A stretch of 64,000 nucleotides of DNA from Methylophilaceae bacterium (GCA_013141125.1 JABFRO010000001.1:372001-436000); one strand, 5' to 3'. Shown: positions 50,905 to 59,763, counted from the first letter of the stretch. A program made the numbers and translations. Notes: generated by a model from the sequence alone, not told the origin.

Positions 50905-51572
50905 CTTTCTCAAGCACACATACGCTATATACTTGAGAAAGCCCCTGGGGCTTAATCCTCACGCCTCCAGCACAAAATTGGAAGCGACGTGCAAGAAGTG
51001 AGGAATTCTGCACGAATTTAATGCGGCATTGCCGCAAATGCCGAGACTGTTCGGGTCGTCACAACCAAGGATATTAGCGTAGCCTGGAACCAGGCGAGAA
51101 GTCCGTATGACTTTCAGGATACCGTCATACCAAAACCACCTCAAAAAGCAGGGATTACGTTTGCAGGTAAGAACTATTAAACGGCACCTTGAAAGTCATA
51201 CGGACTATGAAATTCAGGTTTGGAAGACGGGGTTTCAATCCATCTCAGGAAATGATGTAACCTCTGGTATGCATTCAAGGTACCTTGGGAGGATCAACCT
51301 TAATTGCAACCACTCCAGTTCGAGAGGCAACCTGGACTTCCAGTCATAAACATCAAGGTACCTCAGGAGGGAGAAAACCTTGAGCTTACAACAAAGGCCA
51401 ACACTTACGGTGTCAAACGCGCTAACTTAGCGAACGAGAAAACGGGCTTACCAAAATGGACAGTGACCACTTTGGTAAGCCGGTTTCTTTGCTTAGTTAT
51501 AAGGTTTCATTGGATTTGAGATTTTCACCTGAAGTTCTTACCTCAGGTGAAAACCTCAAAAGAGAGGTTTTC
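50905..51572 (-). ncRNA. Structured non-coding block between DUF3577 and the 67-residue gene
   Basis: No gene, but many perfect inverted repeats: CTTTCTCAAG/CTTGAGAAAG (50905-50941); a 17-base pair 51100-51116 with 51190-51206; palindrome CAAGGTACCTTG (51276-51287), whose CAAGGTACCT start and GGAGG recur at 51354; an 11-base pair 51445-51455 with 51471-51481; TTTTCACCTGA/TCAGGTGAAAA (51522-51553); GAAAACCTC/GAGGTTTTC (51549-51572). Strand of transcription is inferred from the surrounding operon. Confidence 0.55.
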
Positions 51573-51583
51573 TGGTATTACAA

Positions 51584-52057
51584 TTAGCCTTTGGCAGAGG
51601 CATATTCTTCAGAAGCTGCCGATTGATCGGTATTGGCTTCTTCTGGATATACTGCTGACAAATCAACTTGCTCACCATTAATCCAGGCGCGATAGATTTT
51701 AAGCAATCTGCCTTTAATCATCATGCCAACATCACCTTTTTTGGCATACTCAGTATTTTTTTCATAGACATAGGTTTCACCATAAATATCACCCAATTTA
51801 AACTGGATCATAACTTTACGGTTTTTGTCATTGAATGGACCAAGTAAATCAATGATTAATTTTGCATCACTACCCGAAACCCGGACATCAAATTTCGTGG
51901 ATTCGGGTTTAATGGAACCTTCTTTATTCCATTCACCACGTAATGCAGCAATTGAACATGCGACGAAGGAATCACCTTTTTTAGGATTAACCATGCGAAC
52001 ACGGTTTAAATAGCCCAGGCCAGTGACGTGTAGATCGAAAAATTTAGAATCAGACAT
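51584..52057 (-). CDS. DUF3577 (STY4534-family) ICE protein
   Basis: 157 residues. FFDLHVTGLGYLNRVRMVNPKKGDSFVACSIAALRG in outline, then KFDVRVSGSDA and a basic-hydrophobic GRLLKIYRAWINGE, match DUF3577, named STY4534 after its SPI-7 member. It has an OB-fold-like pattern and is linked to ICE replication or maintenance. It is preceded by STAXI-like copy G. Confidence 0.88.
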   Translation of the reverse strand: MSDSKFFDLHVTGLGYLNRVRMVNPKKGDSFVACSIAALRGEWNKEGSIKPESTKFDVRVSGSDAKLIIDLLGPFNDKNRKVMIQFKLGDIYGETYVYEKNTEYAKKGDVGMMIKGRLLKIYRAWINGEQVDLSAVYPEEANTDQSAASEEYASAKG

Positions 52058-52090
52058 GATAATGCTCCATTTAAAAAAACAAAAAATAAA

Positions 52091-52131
52091 GGGAGCACGA
52101 TCCCCGTATGGAGAAAGAACTCCCCATAGGG
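52091..52131 (-). ncRNA. STAXI-like element, copy G
   Basis: Minus-strand CCC-TAT-GGGG..TCC-ATAC-GGGG..CTCCC, 34 bases before the DUF3577 ATG. Close to copy F. Confidence 0.7.
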
Positions 52132-52169
52132 TAAATAAAACAAGAAATAAAATCCCAGGTTTAAAACCC

Positions 52170-52242
52170 GTTGCTTACAAGGACTGAGCAACTTTAAAAA
52201 GGCGGTTATTTACGATAACCAATCGGACTGAAACTGACAGTC
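52170..52242 (-). ncRNA. Multi-hairpin leader, copy G
   Basis: H1 GTTGCT/AGCAAC (52170-52192), H2 GGTTAT-TTACG-ATAACC (52204-52220), H3 GACTG/CAGTC (52226-52242). All three stems show paired changes against the other copies. Confidence 0.75.
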
Positions 52243-52329
52243 AACAGTGAATAGCTTTTAGGCTAAATCATGCAGGTAACGTTTGTCAAGTATTTTTAAT
52301 AAGCTCATCAAAACAACATTTCACGGAAG

Positions 52330-52338
52330 TTATCCACA
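52330..52338 (+). promoter_or_regulatory. DnaA-box match in an AT-rich gap
   Basis: TTATCCACA is a perfect DnaA-box sequence. It stands alone in the AT-rich stretch 52243-52435 between the DUF3577 leader and the IS21-type insertion, which probably contains the promoter of the minus operon. Confidence 0.35.
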
Positions 52339-52534
52339 ATTTCTGTGCCTAATTATATGAAGTATGAAGTTAATGCACTGATACTTTAAAATATTTTGGC
52401 ATGCTTATTTTTTAAGCAGATACACAGATATAGCTTGTTAGTATTAAGCGACAATTATCTAGTCTGGTCTAACGACAATTAACTTGTCTGGTTGATCTGA
52501 TAAAGTTCTGCACAGCAAACCATGAGGAGGCGCT

Positions 52535-54028
52535 GTGTCAGGTAAATACATTTCAGACAAACAGGTTAATTTATATATGGAACAACGATCCAAGTGTAGT
52601 CAGGTCATTGCCGCGGCTAAAAGTGGCATTTCAGAGCGCACCGCCAGCCGTATAGACAACGGTGTCCACCAACCCAATCTTGGTAAGCGCTCATGGCGAA
52701 CCAGAGCAGATCCGCTAGCGTTGGTATGGGAGTCGATTGTACTGCCACTGTTACAACAATCGGATGCGCTTACCCCGATTGGGATATTCGATTTTTTATG
52801 TGAACAGCACGGTGATCAGTTTGATCCTAAAACACGCAGAACCCTGGAGCGACGCATCCACCACTGGCGACAATTACACGGCAGTGCCAAAGAGGTGATG
52901 TTTACGCAGACCCATGCGCCTGGCGCACTCGGGATTGCTGATTTCACTGTAGTCAAAGCACCTGTAACCATTGCCGGCGTTCCGTTGAAGCATCGCTTAT
53001 TTCATTATCGTTTGGTCGCCAGTCGCTGGGGCTATGCCCAAGTGGTTTATGGCGGTGAAAGCTTCACGGCATTATCCGATGGTTTGCAACAGGCATTTAG
53101 TGCCAGTGGCGGCGTGCCGCATGAATTGCGTACCGATAGTTTAAGTGCCGCTTATAAAAACCGTAGTCAGCAAAATGATTTTACCGAACGCTACGCAGAT
53201 TTGTGCCGACATTACGGGGTAACCCCTACCCGCAATAACCGGGGTGTTGCCCATGAGAATGGTGCCATTGAATCGCCGAACAATCACCTTAAAAAGCAGC
53301 TGCATCAAGCGTTGTTAGTGCGTGGCAGTCATGACTTCGATCGCCGTGAAGACTATGAGACGTTTGTACACAACCTGCTCAAGCAACGTAATCGCCGCAT
53401 TCACAGTGCCTTTCTGGAAGAACAGCGACAATTACAACCACTCCCAGCAACGCAGCGCGACAATTACACGGAACATATCCTGACGGTCAGTCGTAACAGC
53501 ACCATCTCTATCAAGCGTGTCTTATATAGCGTACCTTCAAGACTGGTCAACAGTCGCGTCATGGTGCGCTTGTTTGATGCCAAGCTGGAATTGTGGTGTG
53601 CCGGTGCGCATACTTTGACGCTGACACGCTTATTTGCCAATGGCGATATTCGTCAGCACAGCATCAACTATCAGCATGTCATTGAGTCCTTGGTGAAGAA
53701 ACCGCGTGCCTTTCGCTTCGCACAATGGCGTGATGCGTTATTACCCAATGAAGATTATCGGCGCATTTGGCACTATGCCAATACCCAACTGCCTGCCGAT
53801 GACGCTTGCAAATACATCGTCGGGTTATTGCACCTGGCGAAGAAAGCGAACTGTGAGGATGCGCTGGGACGCTACGCCCTTGAGCAAATTGAGCAGGCGA
53901 GCAACTTTAGCTTATCTGCGTGTGAACGTCGATTCCTGAACGTCATTCCAATCGTTCCTAATCTAAACGTACGGCAACATGCATTAAGTGACTACCAAGC
54001 GTTGTTAGCGGGAGGTTGGGCATCATGA
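52535..54028 (+). CDS. istA: IS21-family transposase IstA
   Basis: 497 residues, full length. An N-terminal HTH (KSGISERTASRIDNG) precedes the DDE domain: Asp in LGIADFTVVKA, Asp in ELRTDSLSAAY, Glu in HENGAIESPNNHLK. A C-terminal beta-barrel (ISIKRVLYSVPSRLVNSRVMV) is typical of IS21. It needs the IstB helper to transpose. Start follows GAGGAGG closely. Confidence 0.93.
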   Translation: MSGKYISDKQVNLYMEQRSKCSQVIAAAKSGISERTASRIDNGVHQPNLGKRSWRTRADPLALVWESIVLPLLQQSDALTPIGIFDFLCEQHGDQFDPKTRRTLERRIHHWRQLHGSAKEVMFTQTHAPGALGIADFTVVKAPVTIAGVPLKHRLFHYRLVASRWGYAQVVYGGESFTALSDGLQQAFSASGGVPHELRTDSLSAAYKNRSQQNDFTERYADLCRHYGVTPTRNNRGVAHENGAIESPNNHLKKQLHQALLVRGSHDFDRREDYETFVHNLLKQRNRRIHSAFLEEQRQLQPLPATQRDNYTEHILTVSRNSTISIKRVLYSVPSRLVNSRVMVRLFDAKLELWCAGAHTLTLTRLFANGDIRQHSINYQHVIESLVKKPRAFRFAQWRDALLPNEDYRRIWHYANTQLPADDACKYIVGLLHLAKKANCEDALGRYALEQIEQASNFSLSACERRFLNVIPIVPNLNVRQHALSDYQALLAGGWAS

Positions 54029-54510
54029 ACCATGCAACCTTGAACACGCACAATGCAAGCCTTCCGCTGATGCTGCAACAGTTACGCTTAACTGCTATCA
54101 AAGCGCAGTGGCAGAGCATGACACAAAAAGCCATTGCCGAACATTGGGCGCCAGATCAATACCTGGCAGAGTTATGCCATATAGAGCTACTGGCACGCGA
54201 AGATAAGCGTCTTCAACAATATCTCAAGGATGCCACGCTGCCGGTAGGCAAGCAGTTAGGCAGCCTTGATTTTAGCGTATTGCAGGGTGTGACGCAGCGG
54301 CAGGTCCATCAATTGATCCAACAACATGGCTGGGTTAAGACCGGCGGTAATTTATTGGTATTTGGTGCCAGTGGTGTCGGTAAAACCCATTTGGTGAGCA
54401 GTATCGGCTATGGCTTGGCTGAAGCTGGTATTCGGGTTAAGTTTATGGCGGCCACTGCGTTAGTGCAACTTTATTTTGAGGCGCAAAGCGCCCATTACCT
54501 GAATCAATAA
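54025..54510 (+). pseudogene. istB: Truncated IstB ATPase helper
   Basis: 161 residues; full IstB is about 250. The N-domain (LRLTAIKAQWQSM) and Walker A VFGASGVGKTHLV are intact, but the sequence departs from the family after ALVQLYFEAQ and stops at ...HYLNQ, so Walker B and the rest are lost. ATG 54025 overlaps the istA stop by four bases. Non-functional by inference. Confidence 0.88.
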
Positions 54511-54589
54511 AACATCAGAATAAATTCTATAGACCAATAGGGTTTTGGATAAATCACGGGCTTTGTTCTCACCCATATTGACCCAAGGC

Positions 54590-54663
54590 AAAAAGCACGG
54601 CTTTTTGTTTGACGGTAGGAGCCGTGGCGGTAGCCATAACACCCAGCCAAAAGCTGGGTGTTA
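54590..54663. terminator. Two hairpins downstream of the IS remnant
   Basis: AAAAAGC-ACG-GCTTTTT (54590-54606) has a T-rich arm and is a good small terminator. TAACACCCAGC/GCTGGGTGTTA (54637-54663) is a perfect 11-bp stem with loop CAAAA. Together they separate the IS remnant from kfrA. Confidence 0.65.
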
Positions 54664-54728
54664 CTCCGTATCCCGTCAAAGGTCATGGGTGAAGTCACTG
54701 AACCATAACATTTTGCTTGCTTTATACC

Positions 54729-54766
54729 ATAACATAACGTAACATAACAATGTAACGTAACGTAAT
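54729..54766 (+). repeat. Pentameric RTAAC repeats, candidate KfrA operator
   Basis: At least seven ATAAC/GTAAC units, mostly head to tail, end 16 bases before the kfrA start. KfrA proteins repress their own promoter through repeated sites, so these are likely binding sites. Confidence 0.65.
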
Positions 54767-54782
54767 AGATAAAGGGGCTATC

Positions 54783-55691
54783 ATGGCAAGAGAACCAAGC
54801 ATTACATTTGAGCAAGTAGCAGTCGCCGCCGACAACATCAAGGCTCAATCACAAAAGCCAACAGCACGAAACGTGCGTGAGGCTTTAGGCGCTGGCAGTA
54901 TGGCTACCGTTTTGAAGTTTTTGCAGCAATGGCAAAGTGGGCAGGTAAGGCAAAGCCAAGCGATTGACGACACGTTAGACGTTTCTATCGTTCGTGCAAT
55001 CAGCAATCAGATTGCTACTAAGGTGCAAGAGGCAACAGCAGACGCAACAGCCCAGCTCGCAGACCTTCAGAGCGAAACCGATACACTAATCACCGAAAAC
55101 GAAAGACAGGCCACAGAGCTTGAAAATAAAGCCGTTGAGTTGGGCGCTTTGCAAGAGCAGCATTCGGCACTTGCTGGGCGAACTGAACAGTTAGAAGATG
55201 AAAACGAAAGACAAGCCGCCGCGTTGCTTACCGAGCGCCAAGCTTCCGAGGGCGCACGGGTTGAATTAGCAAAAGCAGAATTACGGCTTGAGGCCGTGCC
55301 TCGTATTGAGGCAGAAATAGAAAAAGTACGCTTAGAGCTGGACGAAGAGCGTAAAAAATCATCAAGCCTACATGAAGCAGCAGCCGTGGCAAATGCCAAA
55401 CTTGAATCTGAAACATCGTTAAGGCTTAGTCTTCAAGAACAGCTTTTGAAGGTTACAAAATCGGCAGAAGAAAACGCAGATAGAGCCATCAAAGCAACCG
55501 AACAACTTAGCAATGAAAAGGTGTTATCTCAAACCTTGCAAGCAAGAACAGAAGCATTGAGCCGTGAGCTTGCAACCGCTAACGACCTAGCAAAAAAAGC
55601 GGGCGAATTTGCCGCTGAACTTAAAGGCCAGTTAGCAGCAACGACAAAAAAAACACCAGTCAAAAAAAGCCCTTCACAAAAAACCGAATAA
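54783..55691 (+). CDS. kfrA: KfrA-type DNA-binding coiled-coil protein
   Basis: 302 residues. The N-terminal KfrA_N domain (ITFEQVAVAADNIKAQSQKPTARNVREALGAGSMATVLKFLQQWQ in outline) binds DNA; residues about 80-285 are one long alanine/glutamate-rich coiled coil; the tail is lysine-rich (KKTPVKKSPSQK). KfrA of IncP plasmids is a partition-associated, nucleoid-organising autorepressor. AAAGGGG precedes the ATG. It is the only plus-strand maintenance gene of this region. Confidence 0.92.
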   Translation: MAREPSITFEQVAVAADNIKAQSQKPTARNVREALGAGSMATVLKFLQQWQSGQVRQSQAIDDTLDVSIVRAISNQIATKVQEATADATAQLADLQSETDTLITENERQATELENKAVELGALQEQHSALAGRTEQLEDENERQAAALLTERQASEGARVELAKAELRLEAVPRIEAEIEKVRLELDEERKKSSSLHEAAAVANAKLESETSLRLSLQEQLLKVTKSAEENADRAIKATEQLSNEKVLSQTLQARTEALSRELATANDLAKKAGEFAAELKGQLAATTKKTPVKKSPSQKTE

Positions 55692-55693
55692 CG

Positions 55694-55939
55694 TCAATTT
55701 TCCTGGATGTGATACCCATTCCCATCATAAGCCCTTAAGGGAATGGCATTTTCTTTGACCAGCAGATCACGATAGCCAATGGCGGCCTTGAGTGCATTTT
55801 TGGTCGAACCGAATTGCGCATCTGAAAAATACCTCTGACCAGAATCAAATGTATCGAATACCACCCAGACTCGCCAGGCCGAATCATTCATCCGGGAAAT
55901 GAATCGCAATTGTGTATCAGGAGATGACGGGCGTGGCAT
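55694..55939 (-). CDS. Small AP2-like domain protein
   Basis: 81 residues. WRVWVVFDTFDSGQRYFSDAQFGSTKNALKAAIGYRDLLVKE in outline resembles the AP2/ERF-like DNA-binding fold seen in phage and ICE proteins (W-V, YFSD..FG, A..A..YRD). It overlaps the next upstream gene by 23 bases and is convergent with kfrA, ending three bases from its stop. Confidence 0.55.
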   Translation of the reverse strand: MPRPSSPDTQLRFISRMNDSAWRVWVVFDTFDSGQRYFSDAQFGSTKNALKAAIGYRDLLVKENAIPLRAYDGNGYHIQEN

Positions 55940-56168
55940 GTTTTACAACTATGATGCGACTTTCGACAAGGGGGGCGATAAGTGCTACTACATCATTTGC
56001 CGATTTACTGGCAATCAGCCCGGCAAGAGCATACACCCAAGCAGGCTCAACATTTTCTGCTTTGTACTGGCGTGCAATCGCGGTGCGATGTACGCCCATG
56101 ATTTCTGCGAACCGTTTCTGCGTATACCCGGCCGCTTTCACCGCCGCTTCAAATTCTTGTCCTGTCAA
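55917..56168 (-). CDS. Xre-type HTH protein
   Basis: 83 residues. FEAAVKAAGYTQKRFAEIMGVHRTAIARQYKAENVEPAWVYALAGLIA in outline is a phage-repressor-like HTH with unusual spacing. Probably a small regulator of the ICE operon, co-transcribed with the AP2-like gene. Confidence 0.75.
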   Translation of the reverse strand: MTGQEFEAAVKAAGYTQKRFAEIMGVHRTAIARQYKAENVEPAWVYALAGLIASKSANDVVALIAPLVESRIIVVKHATPVIS

Positions 56169-56174
56169 TTTTTA

Positions 56175-56504
56175 TCAATCATGGGTAATTCGTAATCCGG
56201 TTTCTGATGCTGGAATTTCACCTCGTTTAATGGCTAGTAAAATATCCTTACTAAGATCAGCTTCTCGCAACTCGCGGACAGGCACCCAAGTTTCTAGGAA
56301 TTCAATGTTTTCCGAGAAAAGCACCTCTTCTGATTCACCATCCAATGGCAAAGCTTCACAGTGCTGATAGATGATGCCGCGCATAAAGCCGTTAGCAGCA
56401 AACACATCCACGATGCCGTACTCAGGATGCAGCGCCATACTGCCAACCGGATATAGCCGTGTTGAAAAATCAATGACATTTCCCATATTATCGTTATCTT
56501 TCAT
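56175..56504 (-). CDS. Hypothetical ICE protein
   Basis: 109 residues, acidic. A middle VGSMALHPEYGIVDVFAANGFMRGIIYQHC resembles a small CarD-like/Tudor barrel (HPxYGxGxV type), which would suggest nucleic-acid or RNA polymerase contact. This is tentative. It lies six bases upstream of the HTH gene. Confidence 0.55.
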   Translation of the reverse strand: MKDNDNMGNVIDFSTRLYPVGSMALHPEYGIVDVFAANGFMRGIIYQHCEALPLDGESEEVLFSENIEFLETWVPVRELREADLSKDILLAIKRGEIPASETGLRITHD

Positions 56505-56582
56505 GATTTACTCCCTATTTTGATTTTATATCCCAATCAATTATGATCAGATTCTCCAGCCAGCTTCTCTAACGGGGCGGCA

Positions 56583-57233
56583 TTATTTTTTAGCCATATC
56601 ATCCAACCACGGAGTGCCTGACACTTCTGGTTGCGCTTCTAGCAGAGACACCTCTGAGCCTGTGGTTGAGCGGATACTACGGGCAATATCCATAAAGGTT
56701 TTTTCAGTCCACTGTTCTGGAGTGCCAACGACTGCATTTGCCATATCACGGCTTATTTGCTTTAGCCCGCCTTCTCTTTTAGTAAATACAGCATAAAGAT
56801 CGAGGTGATAACCACCCTTGTATTGAAAAATGCAAGCGGTGAGATTTAAGTTATTGCTGCCACTAATATTGCGCTGTGCTTTGGCAGTCCAGGCAGCACC
56901 ATCACATGTGGCTACACGAAATCCGATTGAACCAGCGCTTTGGGCAAGCGCTGCCATTCTGGTACCCTCAAAAGGATTTACCAGCTTGAAGCGAGCAGCC
57001 GTGTCAGGCAGGTCAGCTGAACTGGGGATTGGTGTGGCTTCTTGAGCATTGTTTACGTTCCGACCAATGCCATCACTTGCCGCCTTCGCTATGGCTTGAC
57101 GTGTAGCGGTCGTTTTTATATCGAAAATACGATAATACTCCATGGTTTTTGTTTTTTCAGATAGATAATTGTTTGTTGTGCCGCAAGCGGACAGCAAAAT
57201 AGTGGAAACGGAAATTAGTATAAAATGTTTCAA
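56583..57233 (-). CDS. Lipoprotein of unknown function
   Basis: 216 residues if started at TTG 57233, which has GAGGGAG six bases upstream. This start gives a normal lipoprotein signal: KHFILISVSTILLSAC with lipobox Cys17. The longer frame (57278) would put residues in front that break the signal. The mature part has two cysteines (TCDG, ACIF) and a beta-rich fold. ICE lipoproteins of this type often accompany mating genes; function unknown. Confidence 0.7.
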   Translation of the reverse strand: MKHFILISVSTILLSACGTTNNYLSEKTKTMEYYRIFDIKTTATRQAIAKAASDGIGRNVNNAQEATPIPSSADLPDTAARFKLVNPFEGTRMAALAQSAGSIGFRVATCDGAAWTAKAQRNISGSNNLNLTACIFQYKGGYHLDLYAVFTKREGGLKQISRDMANAVVGTPEQWTEKTFMDIARSIRSTTGSEVSLLEAQPEVSGTPWLDDMAKK

Positions 57234-57298
57234 GTGACACTCCCTCTGCGTTGGAAAAGTAAAACAGCTCATGCTCATAAAAGTAGTTACGATCTTCT

Positions 57299-59651
57299 TT
57301 ATTTAACGCTTAGTGACGTTTCCGGCCAGGCAAAAAACCTGCACACTGGAAACTGATTGCATCCCACGTAAGCCTTATTATTTTCTTTAAAAACCCGTCC
57401 TATCAGTTCACCTTTTTCACAATTTGGACACTTCTGCCCCGCCTTGGCTTTTGGTTTAACCACTTTCTCCTGAACCGAGGCATGCCCTGGTTTTTCTGGT
57501 TCGGGAGATTTCTGAACCGGCTTACCTTCATTGTCAGGCTGTGTATGCTTGCATTCGGGGTAACCCGTACACCCCAGAATGCGCCGCGCGCGCCTGTGCG
57601 CAGCTTTAAAGGCTTGCTGCATTTAGGACATGGACGGTCATTATTAGCTGCATCATTGGGCTTGGCAGCCGCCTTGCCAGATGCTTTCACTTGGCTGGCG
57701 CTACGCCCCTGCCCAGCACTTCCCCCAACAGTAAAACTACCTTTTTGATCTCTAATGCTGGAAGTGAGCTGCTTCAGCCATTTTGCAAGATTACCCTCGA
57801 ACTGCTCCAGCCGCAATTCTCCGTGTTCAATCTGCGTCAGCTGTTCTTCCCATTGGGCGGTTAATACAGGATCAGCCAATTCCGGTGCAATCTTTTCTAG
57901 CAACTCAATGAATTCAATGGCACGACCACTGGGCACAAGCTCTTTACCCTGTGCTTGCAAGTAATCCCGCTTAAACAGGTTTTCAATAATGGAGGAACGG
58001 GTAGCATCCGTGCCTATCCCGGCTTTTTCCTTGTTCTTCATGATCTGCTTCATGCGCGGATCATCAATCTCTTTGTCAATGGATTCCATCGCCTCTATCA
58101 ACGTACCCTCTGTATAGCGCTTGGGCGGCTTGGTTGCTTTAGTTACCACTTCACAGCTTAGGTTGATGGCATCATTGCCAACACTCAGCACGGGCAGATT
58201 GATTGATTCCGATTCATGATCTTCATCCGATGATTTTCCCGGCTTACCGGCAGATGAATCCTTGCTAGCCGGATAGAGCACCTTCCATCCGGGACTTGTT
58301 ACCGCTTTACCTGAAGTTCGGAATTTTTCCCCACCGCACTCCACATGCACGACCGTCTTATCAAAGCGGTGTGCACCCAGAAACAATGCAACATATCGTC
58401 TGCATACCATATCGTAAATACGTGCCTCATCGGCGCTCATGGCTGACAGCTTCACGTTGGGATTCATGGTTGGGATAATCGCATGGTGCGCGGTAATCTG
58501 TTTATCGTTAAATACCCGATTCTTGAATCCCTGCGTATTGGCCGCGATGATTGCTGTTTGGCAATGCGCAGACAAGCCCGGATTGCTAGTCGCCACCTGA
58601 TTCAACACCAAACCGGCTTCAGCCAACATCGAGCTTGGTAAATACTGGCAATCTGTCCTGGGATAAGTTGTGGCTTTATGGGTTTCATACAACGACTGTG
58701 CTATCGTCAACACCGCTTGGGCCTTCATGCCAAAACGTCTGGATGCTTCTTTCTGCAATTCACCCAAGCTATACAACAAGGGAGCAAGTTCCTGCTCCGG
58801 TGTGGTCTCCACCTCGGTCACCGAACCACGTTTTTTTCAACACGGGTTCTAGCTTTTTCGGCAGATTCACGCTGAATCACCAATCCGGCTTGATCGACTA
58901 TCGCTGCATCAGGTTCCCATGTTAATGGCAGATCCACGCCCTGCATCAAAAATCTGGCTTTTAAGCCGTAGTGCGTTACTGTAACAAAATTCCTGATCGC
59001 TCGCTCTCTACGCACAATCAACGCTAACACCGGCGTTTGCACACGACCGCAATGTAAAACACCACCCTTGCCACCCTGACCAAAGGCTTTGGTGAGCGCC
59101 ATGGTCATATTCATACCCGCCAACCAGTCTGCACGCGCACGGCCTAGACCTGAAAAATACAAAGGCAGGGTTTTTGCGTCAGGTAACAACCTACCCAAAG
59201 CTTTTTTGATCGACGCTTCATCCATTGCCGATAACCACAATCTTGACACTTTCCCGCGATACCCCGCCAATTGCATCAGTTCCCGCGCGATGACTTCACC
59301 TTCCCGATCTGCATCGGTTGCAATCACCACTTCTGTCGCATTTTTCAGTAACGCAACAATGACTTTATATTGGGTTTTAGTTGCCGCTTTAACCTCCAGA
59401 TGCCAGGCCTCCGGCACAACTGGCAATAGCTCCAGATGCCAGGCCTCCGGCACAACTGGCAATAGATTGATGTCCCAGGATGTCAAAGCGGCGTTGTAAT
59501 GCTCAGGCTTGGCCAATTCCACCAGATGACCAATTGCCCAGGTAACAGCCACCCCATCACCGGTCATTACACCATCACCCCGGATACGCGCACCTATATG
59601 AGGGGCAATGTCCTTGGCTTGGGAGGGTTTTTCACAAAGGTAGAGTTTCAT
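57299..59651 (-). pseudogene. topB: DNA topoisomerase III, interrupted by two frameshifts
   Basis: Starts MKLYLCEKPSQAKDIAPHIG at 59651. Toprim (TDADREGEV), the catalytic region TTYPRTDCQYLP and C-terminal zinc ribbons are all present, but in three frames: 59651-58818, 58821-57403 and up to 57299. Break 1 is at an A7 run (58831-58837, minus-strand As); break 2 at a G4 run (57571-57574). Each is repaired by one extra base, so both look like one-base losses in homopolymers. It may be a real pseudogene, read errors, or at break 1 a programmed -1 shift. TopB relaxes and decatenates DNA. Confidence 0.85.
59394..59465. repeat. 36-bp in-frame tandem duplication in topB
   Basis: Two identical 36-base units (59394-59429, 59430-59465) give a duplicated peptide LLPVVPEAWHLE in the N-terminal toprim domain. 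Because it is in frame, it alone need not inactivate the protein. Confidence 0.92.
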
Positions 59652-59761
59652 TTACGGAGCGCGTCTGGGTAGATTTCATGACTGTTACCCAGCGCACTTT
59701 CAATAATCACCAATGGTTTCTTATTTCGATCTTGAATCAATTTGGATTCCAACTCATTCAT
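59648..59761 (-). CDS. 37-residue protein between HU and topB
   Basis: MNELESKLIQDRNKKPLVII... with a start two bases after the HU stop and a stop codon (59648-59650) overlapping the topB ATG. The tight packing suggests translation coupling from HU through this peptide into topB. No family recognised. Confidence 0.55.
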   Translation of the reverse strand: MNELESKLIQDRNKKPLVIIESALGNSHEIYPDALRK

Positions 59762-59763
59762 GA

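Larger units (their letters stand above)
52436..54510 (+). mobile_element. IS21-family insertion sequence, 3'-truncated
   Basis: Contains istA and the first part of istB. The left end probably starts at TGTTAGTATTAAGCGACAAT (52436). Two imperfect 20-base repeats (52449-52468 and 52473-52492, CGACAATTAWCTWGTCTGGT type) match the multiple terminal repeats of IS21 elements. The right end with the last third of istB is missing, so the right limit is approximate and the element is probably immobile. Confidence 0.75.

Noticed and set aside
51107-51519. Plus-strand frames in the structured non-coding block
   Set aside because: They span the inverted repeats, overlap each other and have no protein-like features.
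46021-52260. CRISPR-like interpretation of the repeated leader sequences
   Set aside because: Copies are kilobases apart, each in front of a gene, with no regular spacers and no cas genes.
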